Positions 45,569-55,796 of a DNA stretch of 64,000 bases are shown here, in pieces. The notes beneath the pieces were generated by a model, which searched no databases, was not told the origin of the DNA, and saw only the letters and a list, made by a program, of their open reading frames with translations. This DNA is from Cannabis sativa. Taxonomy: Eukaryota; Streptophyta; Magnoliopsida; Rosales; Cannabaceae. A program made the position numbers and the translations under genes. Location of the stretch: positions 48,545,442 through 48,609,441 of the forward strand of contig NC_083602.1 in assembly GCF_029168945.1 (NCBI RefSeq), read 5' to 3'. Position 1 is the stretch's first letter. Each line of letters starts with the position of its first letter.

Positions 45569-48500
45569 TTAAACAACACTAGGCACCTGTGCTTTTAAAA
45601 GAGCAGCAGCACAAGAGGGTAACACATTAGTCATTACAATAGACTTTTGAGTCTTAAGACTCAACTTAGCTAAGCTATTAGCTACTTGATTACACATCCT
45701 AGGAAAATAAACAAATGACAAATCCTGAAAAAGAGACTTTAAATGGTTTATATCCATCACCACTTGCCCCCAATCCGAATGCATTCTCAAATTTGAGTTA
45801 ATAGCTTTGACAATGGTTTGACAATCCGAGCCTAACCGAGCCTTTTGAATAAACCACGTTGAAGCCAACTGGATTCCAAGTTTGATTGCAGCAGCTTCTG
45901 CTAATTGGACTGACAAGCAGCCCGGAATGTAAGTCACTTCAGCCACCACCATCCGCCCCGTATTATCTCAAATAACAGCACTCAGACCACAGCCAAGCAC
46001 CCCCGGATTTAGAGCTGCATCTGTGTTAATTTGAAGGACATCTGAAGGAGTTTTAGACCAGGTGACAATCGGCTTTGAAGGGAGAGAAGGAGGCTGCTGC
46101 TGGTTTAACACCACCTGCTGATCTAGATATTCCAAAGCCCAATCAATCCACACACGGTCAGGAGGGTATTTTTTATGAAAAATAAAGTTGTTCATTCTTA
46201 GCCAAATTAACCAAGAAAAGCCTATAAACCTTAAGAGTTTATCCTTCTCAAAATGATCCCAACACCACCATAAAATGTCAGCTGGGTGCGTCACCTTTGG
46301 GGGAAGAAAATTAGAGAAACCCACCTTTTCCCAAATTTGAAGAACTTGAGGACATCTCCATAAAGCATGGGTAGTGTCTTCCTTATGAGCTTTACACCAA
46401 TCGCAATAAGTATCCAAAGAGATACCTCTTTTCTCCAATTCCACCTTTGAGGGGAGCCAATTATTGAACACTTTCCAAATGAAGTTCTTCATTTTAGGGG
46501 TAAGTCTAGATCCCCAAACAACCTTCCACCAAGCTTTGGTTTTTGAGTTGTTTGAACAATTTGCTAAATTCGGGTTTTGAAAACGAAGTTTATAGCCACT
46601 AGCAACCGAGTAATTTCCATTAGCATTTAGACTCCAAGTTATCCAATCCGATCGTCTAGTGTTGGGAAGAATACCAAGAACCCAAGGAATATCGTCCTTG
46701 TGGAACCAGCTGCCCACTTCATGAATTTTCCAATTTCCACTTTCTGTCAACAAGGAATTAAGAGTTACATCCTTAGGAATAGGGACCTTAGTTCGGAGAG
46801 TAAAAGGCCGACTTCTAGGAAGCCAAGGATCTTTATTTATTTGAATAGTTCTCCCATCTCCCACACACCAACGGTATCCTTCCATTAACAACTCTCTCCC
46901 CCATAAAATACTTCTCCAAATTGAAGAACCAAAATGACCCAACTTTGCTTCTAAGAAACTTTCATTGGGAAAATAGAGCGCTTTTAAGACCCGAGCTAGT
47001 AAACAATCGGGATTGGTGAGGATTTTCCATCCTTGATTGGCTAAGAGGGCTTTATTAAAATCTTCCAACTTGCGAAACCCCATTCCTCCCTTTTCTTTTA
47101 GGTTGCACAACTTTTCCCAACTACCCCAATGAATCTTATGTTTATTAGAGTTAGCTCCCCACCAAAAACGAGCAATTGAACTTTCTATATCATGGAGGAT
47201 ACCTTTGGTAATTTGAAAGCAGCTCATAACGTAGCATGGAAGAGCTTGAATCACTGCTTTGATAAGAATTTCCTTTCCCGCTTGAGAGAAGAGACCAACT
47301 TTCCATCCTTGTAATTTAGCTTCTATCTTCTCCCTAATTTTCCCAAACACTTGCTGTTTATTTTTTCCAATAAAAGTGGACATTCCCAAGTATTTTGTAT
47401 GGTTCTTCACCAAGGAAACACCCAAGCTTGTAGCTAGATTTGTTGCCAAAGAGTCTCCAATCTTACATCCCACACACATCTCAGTTTTATCAAGATTAAT
47501 ACTTTGACCGGAGAGAGCTGCATAAGTCTCAAGGATTGTTTTCAAGGTTAAGCCCTCAGTTATATTGGCGTCAAGGAATATAAGACTATCGTCTGCAAAG
47601 AGAAGGTGAGATAATTTTTGCTCCATAGACCCAAATCTAAGACCATGAAGTCTACCAGCCCGTTCAGCTTCAAAGATTAAACATGAGAGACCTTCAGAAC
47701 ATAATAGAAAAAGGAAAGGAGATAAAGGATCACCTTGGCGGAGCTCTCTTTCGGGAGAAAATTTGCCTTTGATAGAACCATTTATGAGTATAGAAAAAGA
47801 GACCGATTGGATGCAATTCATGATCTTCATTATCCATCTTTAGTCATAACCCAAGCACTCCATCATAACCGCCAAGAAGTCCCATTCCACCCTATCATAA
47901 GCCTTGGACATATCTAATTTGATTGCCATTTTTTTTCCATTACCAAATCGGCCTTTCCTCATACAATGGAGACTTTCGAACCCAATTATGGCATTGTCTT
48001 GGATAATTCTTCCTCCAATAAATGCACTTTGGTTTGAGGAGATCACTGAATTCATACTTTGTTTCATGCGATTCGCTAAACATTTGGAAATCACTTTATA
48101 GATCACTGAACATAAGCTGATGGGCCTGAATTCTGTCATACTTGGGGGCTATTTTACCTTCGGTATTAAGCAGATTAGAGTCTCATTGAAGCTTCGGCAG
48201 TCAGCATTTTCATTTAACACCTCTAGGCACGCTTGAGTGACTTCTTCTCCAACAACGTCCCAGTTTTTTTGTAAAAATAAACATGGAAGACCATCTTTAC
48301 CGAGTGCTTTAAGTGGATGAATTTGGAATAAAGCTGTCTTTATGTCTTCATCAGTAAATGGCTCCAGAAGATGTTGATTTTCAGCAAGGCTGAGACGATG
48401 AGGGACACAATTATGGAGAGTTTCATGGAGATCCATGCCTCGGTTTGCTTTGGTGAAGAGCTTTTTGAAATAATTAATGGCTATATGTTCGATCTCTGTC

Positions 48501-49672
48501 TCCTTTGTTTTCCAATTGAGAGAATCATCAAACAGCCCCATGATTGTGTTTTTCTTGCGTCTTTGGGAGGCTTTAAAGTGAAAATACTTTGTATTTTTAT
48601 CCCCATGTTTCAGCCAAAGAGCCCGGCTACGTTTCTTCCAATAAATCTCTTTTTTCTCCTCGACACAATTAAGATCGTGCTCCAATTTTTGAGTAGTAAT
48701 CCAGTCTTCTTCCCGTGTTGAGTTTGCAAGGCTCTCTAATTTTCCTTTGAGATCTTTAGTTCTGGCTAACATCTCCTTCTTTTGTTTAGCATTCCAAGCC
48801 TTTAGTTTTGATCCACAAGTATGCAGCAGCCGAGACAGTACATAAATTGAATCCCCATGTTGTTTATCCTCCCAAGTTTCAGTTATGATTCTTTTGCAAT
48901 CTTCATTGTCCGCCCAAGCTTGTTCAAAATGAAAGCGCGATCCCCATCTCTTGTTGAAGGACTGCCCATTGCCAACTTGATGAGCTTGAAGTAAGAGTGG
49001 CCGATGATCCGAATTCCACCAATTTAGAAGGGAGACTTTATTCATTTTGAATTTGTCTTTCCAATCCGAATTACATAGAATCCTATCGAGTTTTTCATAC
49101 ACCAGATTTGCCGCTCTACCATTGCACCAAGTAAATCCTCCTCCTTCAGCCACTAATTCCCTTAGATGACAGTCCGAAATGGTGTTGCGAAAATTCCTCA
49201 TTAGATATACTGGTTTCGGGCCTCCTCCTTTTTTTTCTTTTTTATCAACTATCTCATTGAAATCACCTCCACAAACCCAAGGACCTTGAAACATTGGCTT
49301 TAACCTTTTCAAGAGCTTCCAACATTCCATTCTTCCACCCGGATCCGGACTACCATAGAAACCCGTAAACCGCCAAGTGAACCCCAAGTCATTTTCCACA
49401 AGAGCGTCGATATGAGAGGCTGTAAAAGACTTTATCTGAACCGAGTAATCATTCGACCAAAGGAGAGCTAAACCACCGCTTTTACCTTTAGCATCCACCG
49501 TGAAACACCCCACAAAACCCAGTTGAATGCGGATAAACTCCATTCGAGCACTGTTAAGACGAGTTTCAAACAAGAATATCATCCCGGGATGATAATCTTT
49601 AACATGGGATTTTAAGGAATTTAGAGTCCAAGGGTTCCCAAGTCCTTGGACATTCCAAAATAAGGCTAACAT
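45569..49672 (-). pseudogene. LINE ORF2: endonuclease, reverse transcriptase, RNase H
   Basis: A single 1368-codon frame without frameshifts, interrupted only by TAG 48149-48151, TAA 47840-47842 and TGA 45968-45970. Domains: endonuclease (WNVQGLGNPWT, FLFETRLNS, GGDFNEI, SDHRPLLL); RT from about IPKVK through [38 protein letters not shown] and the catalytic SHLLFADDSLIF; zf-RVT (CDWCKAHKEDTTHALWRC); and RNase H of plant type (INTDAA, QLAEAAAIKLG, LGSDCQTIV). The start ATG overlaps the end of ORF1. The RNase H places it among plant L1 elements with a C-terminal RNH. The three stops make this copy inactive unless read through. Confidence 0.93.
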
Positions 49673-51228
49673 GGCTCTCGGCGACCCAGTTCTATTGAGT
49701 TCGCCGCTTTCAAAGATTCATCAAAGATCAAATCGGTGGTTGTCGAAATTTCCTTTGGATCGGTCTTGTATCGTGACTGTTGTGTCTCCTTTGAAGATAT
49801 CAGTTTTGAGCCATTATTCCCATTGTTCTTGGTTCTTTTTGGGATCACTTTCCTTCTCTTGGTCGGTCCTTCCATTTTTATCAAGGCTTCTATGTTGCTG
49901 TCATAATTTATGGGCATGTCCATAAGATTAGAGCTATCAATTATTGGGGATTTAATGGAATTTTCTTGAGAACGTGAATGGGAAAACTTGGCAGAAGTCA
50001 AAGAATTAACAAGATCAGCCATACTCTCTTCTCTCCAGGCCCCATTACGCTTAGAACTTCCCTGATTTGCACCTTTCAAATGTTCACTATTATCGGCAAA
50101 GTTTCCAACTGTCATAGATAATGGGACTTCCATCAACAAACCGTGGGAATCATCAATAACCTTTTCCTTTCCTTTCTCCGATAATCTCGACCCAACCATG
50201 TTCAGTGAGATCCCTGAAATTGGAAAAGCTTCTGAGTGAACTCCAGTTCTGGCTTCAGTTTTATGATTGACACCTTTGTTTCCGCTTGAATGTATCATTC
50301 CTGAAGATGATGAAGGTATTTCCTTGAACCCTGGAGGAGGAGACATTGGTGAAAAATTACCAGTAGAAATCTTGATATGAGAAAGGGGAGGCTCCTTCTG
50401 TTCAACAATCTTCAACCATGAACCGTAGCCCGGAATTTGGTTTCCAAGTCCGTCTTCAAAGAATTTCATTGGTTCTGCACAAACCCGAGTATCATGCCCC
50501 ACAAAACCACAATTAAAACACATATAAGGTAAACGATCGTACCTGTATGGGAGCCATATTTTTTGACCTTCAAACGGGAAGAGGAAGCCAGGGCATATAA
50601 GCTTTGATATGTCATACAGAACTTTGAAAGTAAAGAAGCCTTTGGAGACAATCTTAGGAATATCGATCTTTTGAATCTCAAGAACTTCCCCTGCAAACCT
50701 CGCTAGTCTCTCCAAATTCCCTTTAGTGATTGAACGAGCAGGTAGATTAAGAATACGTCCACTGATAGGGAACTTTGTGAGACAAATTTCCCAATTCGGA
50801 GGAGTGCCATTGAATCTTTCCATTATCAAAATACCATTGTTGAGAAACCAAGGATTCTTGGCCAAGATCCTATTCAAATCTTTAGTCGATTTGAAAGAGA
50901 AAACCAAGAAGCTTGCTGCAGTCATGGTGAATTTGATTTTGACAGTCCATTCTTTGTCCGAAATGCCCCAGACGCGTCCGAGAATCGTTCTCAATAGAGA
51001 ACGACTCATTGGGCGATTCGAACACCAACGTCCCATAGCACAGAGTGCGTTTACTTCAGATCCCCCAGCTTCATTGATTTCCCAGCCGTCTTCATCGAGC
51101 ACGGTCAAATTGTTGGTTCTGTTCAGTAGATCTTCCATGGTGGTATCAGGATTCATCATCTTCGTAGGCTTTTCCAGCATCTCAGGAAGGCTCTTCTCCA
51201 AGAGAGAGCAAAAGTAGTATTCTAGCAT
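49666..51228 (-). CDS. LINE ORF1 (DUF4283 and zinc knuckle), 520 aa, intact
   Basis: Open from ATG 51228 to TAG 49666-49668. The N-terminal DUF4283 domain has GRVWGISDKEWTVKI, AKNPWFLNNGILIMERF, TKFPISGRILNLPARSI; then a zinc-knuckle region CFNCGFVGHDTRVC (near residue 235), followed by a polar, disordered, Ser/Asn-rich C-terminal half with a basic patch (KRRKVIPKRTKN). ORF1 proteins of plant L1 elements bind the element RNA. The last codons overlap ORF2 by 7 nt (ATGTTAG). Being uninterrupted, it could still be translated. Confidence 0.9.
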   Translation of the reverse strand: MLEYYFCSLLEKSLPEMLEKPTKMMNPDTTMEDLLNRTNNLTVLDEDGWEINEAGGSEVNALCAMGRWCSNRPMSRSLLRTILGRVWGISDKEWTVKIKFTMTAASFLVFSFKSTKDLNRILAKNPWFLNNGILIMERFNGTPPNWEICLTKFPISGRILNLPARSITKGNLERLARFAGEVLEIQKIDIPKIVSKGFFTFKVLYDISKLICPGFLFPFEGQKIWLPYRYDRLPYMCFNCGFVGHDTRVCAEPMKFFEDGLGNQIPGYGSWLKIVEQKEPPLSHIKISTGNFSPMSPPPGFKEIPSSSSGMIHSSGNKGVNHKTEARTGVHSEAFPISGISLNMVGSRLSEKGKEKVIDDSHGLLMEVPLSMTVGNFADNSEHLKGANQGSSKRNGAWREESMADLVNSLTSAKFSHSRSQENSIKSPIIDSSNLMDMPINYDSNIEALIKMEGPTKRRKVIPKRTKNNGNNGSKLISSKETQQSRYKTDPKEISTTTDLIFDESLKAANSIELGRREPC

Positions 51229-53290
51229 GTATTTCCGAGCACGACAGATTTTTAATAAAAGTCATGAATTTTTTATAATCTATCTATTATTTTAAGAGTA
51301 ATGATAAATACACTTTTAATTTGTATACTTAAATTACGTATTATGATGTATATTTAATTTAACTTATCATAAGGACGTGTTTGGGAGTCATAAGAGCGTG
51401 CCTTGTCGTGTTATACTGTATATAATTATATTCAAAAGGGACACCAATATAACTGCAATAACTAAGAAAACATTCTTAAGAATTAAAATTTCAAATTCTA
51501 TTTTAAAAATTAAATAAAAAATATATTACTTAATTAAAAAAATAACATATATATATATATATTGCACTTAGCATCACCTAATTAAATTTAATTAAAAAAA
51601 CTTAAAGGTACATTAACATCAACATATTTTCTTGTTAAGGGTAGATATTCGATTAGATTAATTAATGATACAGGTGTTCGTATTAGAAGCAATTCAAACA
51701 AACTCCATAATACATTTAGATCTAATTTAAATGTGTGTAAAAGGAAAATCCAAAACATAGCTAAGTAGGATTTTACTAGAGTAATTTAATAATTACTAAC
51801 TACTAATTGTAATTACTTCTCAATTTTCTCTTAAACTGCCGACAAGGATGATTCTTTAATGTATATTTGAAGGTAATTAGGTTGTCTTCACCTTTCATTA
51901 GAGTTGCTGTAATTAATTATAAGGTTTGACTTTATTATTATTATTATTTTTAATAATAATAAAAATGACGTGTTAATAACGGCATAATTTGAATAATTAT
52001 GAAAGTTATATGATTTTGGTTTTGATTTTTATCAACTTTATTTTTCACCTTCTGGCCCTACAAGTAACCAAATTGTCCATTGCCACAAAGGGTTTGAAAA
52101 GTACTTAATTTGATGATTGAATGTTGATCTCTTTGGTTCCGCCATGCTCATATTCATTTATTAAAAAACATTACAATTTCCTTTTTTTTTTTTGTCCCGA
52201 TCAAAGTTTTATCTCATTGATTGCTCTAGTACTGCCTTTGGAACTTTTAGTCCATATATATATATATATCCTTTCTTTATGACACCCAGAATGAAAGAGC
52301 AGTTGATATAAATCACTGTAGAAAAGAATAATGATACATAAGATTTCTAGATGAAAACTTATATAAATAAACATATGTAGTACAAAATGACTTCTCTAGA
52401 GGGCCACCAATCCTTGTTCATTTACAATACTTTAAACAAGTATCAATTTCCATTGGTGAGTTTCTCTATAGAACCCCATCATAGTGATGTCTAATTATGT
52501 CCAATTTGATGATATTACTTTATTTACTTTTTTTCTTTCCAATGAATATTTGGAGAGTGTTTTAGTCTGTCCCATCACCACTATAATTCTCCAGAAACTG
52601 TTGTTTGGACATATATAAATATATGTAGCAGTAGTAAATGATCATCAAATGTGCCGCCTTGAACTTCTAGAAGATAAATATGTTATATGCTGGCTACAAT
52701 GAATAATAAAAGTTCAATATCCAACTTTTACCGTAGGGAAATTAAAGGGGTACAAAATCTGTAAATAACGACTAACAAACTAACAATTCGTTCACAATTG
52801 ATCACCACATCACTCCATAATTGGATTAGTTCTAAAATTTCAAAAATCTAAATTTGATTAGTCGGTATCGACGGTACGTCATATTAACAGATTGATTATA
52901 AAAAGAAAAAAATAAAAGAATTATACAGATAAAAAACACTATAAAATTTTGAAACAAATTGAGTGTAACATAATGAGAGTACAGTGTCTTTAGCATTGGT
53001 TATAGTAAGTACAAAATGATATCATAATGCAAAATTCATAAAATAACAAGGTATATAATATAGCGTAAGTTGCTGTCTTTCTCCTTCAACTCTATTTTGA
53101 CAATCATTAAATTAATTTGAGGTAATTAATAGTGAAACATAAATAAATTTACTAGACTCTTTTGCTTCAAATAGATGTTATAATAAGTCAATGATCTGTT
53201 GCACCATTTCTTTCTTTCCCTTTTTCACATGATTCACCTTCTGTTAACTTCACAAAGAAAATTATAAAAACTATATTCTCATGCTAACAA

Positions 53291-53320
53291 AAATAAATAA
53301 ATAAATAAATACATAAATAA
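53291..53320. repeat. AAAT microsatellite
   Basis: aaataaataaataaataaat, with one interruption. Likely length-polymorphic. Confidence 0.85.
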
Positions 53321-53996
53321 TTAACATTTAAGGCAAAAAGATATCCTCACTTTTTCTTGAATTGCAATCCACTTATTAAACTCTTTTTTTTTTTCGTTCG
53401 CCAATATATTGAAAATAATAAGAAACTTATATATAACACAGTCTCGGCATATATATATATGTATAAACATAAGGGGAACGTGTGAAATAAGTATATTCTT
53501 GATCAGGACAAGCAAAATCAAGCTGAGTAATAACTTTCTTTTACTTTAAATAATAATTATGTCAAAAAATCAACTACAACATATTCAAGTTGATTATTTA
53601 ATTTGTTTTATGTATATTCAAAACTAGCATTTTACTTAGTACTAATACCTTGTTTGTTTTTTTTTTTTTGAAAATACCTTGTTTGTTTTAAATCTAATGG
53701 TTATTGGTGAATTTCGAGAATTTGTATTATTATTATTAATTAATAACGATCGATAAGAGTTTCTTCTGTTAATACACACTAACATATGCCAAGTTAATAA
53801 TACAGAAAAAGAAGTTGGTTAATTGGGACCACTCTTCAAAATTAATAAAGAAGTAAAAATAAAATTTATATACATATAATATATATTTTAATAAGAGAGA
53901 TATGTTGAGAAAGCTCCAAATCTCTTCTTTTCTCAACTTTTATCATTTCAGAATATTTTATGGTTGTACATTTTAATTTTGTTGTATACTCAACAA

Positions 53997-54008
<12 letters not shown>

Positions 54009-54027
<19 letters not shown>

Positions 54028-54029
54028 TA
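54009..54029. repeat. AT dinucleotide repeat
   Basis: A run of about ten AT units, one of several in the MYB flanks. Confidence 0.85.
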
Positions 54030-54240
54030 ATTTGACAAATAAAAAAGGCTTAAAATGTGGATGTTATGGTGAATTTAATGAAAAGGAAAATGAGGGTAGT
54101 GGTATACATTGTATATGTAACTATATGATCTGGTTTAATATATATGTGTATATATAGTATCTATATATTTATATAAATGTTGTGGAGCGTGCATTATTAA
54201 TTGAATTAAGGTTCATTATCTTATTCTTTATCTTCAACTA

Positions 54241-54246
54241 CACGTG
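54241..54246. promoter_or_regulatory. G-box CACGTG, about 1.55 kb upstream of MYB start
   Basis: CACGTG in the palindromic context acacgtgt. This core is bound by plant bZIP and bHLH factors. A single 6-mer can occur by chance; relevance to the MYB gene is only positional. Confidence 0.3.
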
Positions 54247-55521
54247 TGACAGAAGGAGAGAGAGAAGAAAGATTATGTGAAGTGGAAGCAATTAATATGT
54301 TGGCTTCGTTATAAAACAAACTTACATATTTGTATATATTATTAATTATTTAAGTATATATATATACAAATAAGATTTAAATTTTCTCTACAAATAAGTT
54401 ATTGATGTACGATCCATGCTTATTTTATGTAATTATATATCTATATATATTGTTTTTCTTAAAAAATAAAATCCAGCTCCGTGGATTTTTTATCACCAAC
54501 AATGTTAGAGAATTTTATTATTTGTTGTTTTTAATAACTTTTTTTTAACAATCAATATTAATTAAAAATAATCTGAGTTTAATACATTTTAAAAAAAATA
54601 TATCATTTATTTAAATTAATTCATCTATCCTGAGTTTTGTGTGCGGCCTATCCAATAAAGATTTTCTCATAACAAAAAACAAGTAGTACACCATATTAAA
54701 TTATAAACTCTACTTGAATTACTGCAAAAAAAATAGTATAATAATTCAATTTAATACTTCAAAAAAGGATTCAACTTGTGAAATTTTTGTCAACTTTCAT
54801 AAAACAAAATTTAAGCATATAACAAATTAATAATAAACCTTAACATAACAAAAGAGTAATATTGATTTTAAAATTAAAATTTAATATTTAGATTTTAATG
54901 ATTAATAATCACACTAAGTAAAATGTTATTTAATTTTAATCACGACAAAAAAAAAAATAACATGAAAAGCTATTACTAATATAATTTTAATCACAACCTA
55001 TCATATAAACTATAAAGTGTTAAAATTTATGATGACTAAATTAATAAAATACATGTACTCACTAAAAAATTGTGTTTTTTTTTTGAGAAATTTCAATTAT
55101 AACTGGTAATCGTTAGAAAATAGGATTTGTGATTTTTGTTTTCTTAAATGTCATACATATTACATATGAGAATTGATCTGAATGTATATATATGTTTAAA
55201 GTTATTTAGAATTAATTTATGCTATACAAATACATATATACATATATATATATATGTATTATGAATGACAGAGATAATAAAGAATAATAATAATAATAAT
55301 AAATATATCTTGTGAATGAAGAAATATAAGGGGGATTATTGTTTTGTTTCTTTGAGAATCAAGGGGGATTATTGTTAATGTTAATGGGAAGTAGAAGTTT
55401 AGTTTAATTTAATAAGAGAAGAAAAAGACAAAGGTCATGGAGTCAAAGACAAGACGACCACCAATCTCTCTCATACCCCGATCAGGTCCCTCTCCAAACC
55501 GTTTTCTACTCAGACCCATCA

Positions 55522-55528
55522 ACCAACC
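55522..55528 (+). promoter_or_regulatory. AC element / SMRE-type MYB site
   Basis: ACCAACC fits the AC-II element and the secondary-wall MYB-responsive consensus ACC(A/T)A(A/C)(T/C), the site bound by MYB46/MYB83-class proteins. It lies 134 bp upstream of the TATA box, which would allow auto- or cross-regulation. Inference from a short motif. Confidence 0.45.
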
Positions 55529-55655
55529 CCTCTTCTCTCTTTTCTCTTCTCTCTTCTCTCTCTTTCCTATATTCTAAGCAAACCCCACAACCGTCACCAT
55601 CATCATTATCATCATCATTCCCACAACCTCAAGTTTCTCTCTTTTAATTTTTCTC

Positions 55656-55662
55656 TATAAAG
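55656..55662 (+). promoter_or_regulatory. TATA box of the MYB gene
   Basis: TATAAAG preceded by a long pyrimidine-rich tract (55525-55565) and followed after about 35 bp by a CA-rich region with repeated acaccc units (55699-55727). It predicts a transcription start near 55690 and a 5' UTR of about 105 nt. Confidence 0.65.
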
Positions 55663-55796
55663 ACCTACTTACCACATTTTTACATCAACCCTTCTAACAC
55701 CCACACCCACACCCACACCCACACTACTACTACTTCTCTGATCTCTTTCTTCTTCTTAGTTTTATTTTCTAGCTATAGTAATATCTCTGCTGGAGG

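Larger units (their letters stand above)
45519..51292 (-). mobile_element. Near full-length L1-type LINE with 17-bp target duplication
   Basis: taatctatctattattt occurs at 45519-45535 and 51276-51292. The element body is 45536-51275. On the minus strand it has a 47-bp leader, ORF1, ORF2 with endonuclease, RT, zf-RVT and RNase H, a very short 3' UTR and an A-rich end (the T-rich 45536-45551 on the plus strand). Exact 17-bp duplications indicate target-primed insertion and fairly recent age. Confidence 0.93.
51293..55521. other. AT-rich intergenic region upstream of the MYB gene
   Basis: About 4.2 kb with simple repeats: TTA/AT runs, an AAAT array (53291-53320), AT dinucleotides (54009-54029) and poly(T) tracts. 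No ORF or transposon coding motif is credible. A duplicated 15-bp string flanks a T-run near 53645-53690. It probably includes the distal promoter of the MYB gene. Confidence 0.55.

Noticed and set aside
53960..54157. 65-codon ORF upstream of MYB
   Set aside because: Consists largely of AT microsatellite translation (alternating Ile/Tyr/Asn).
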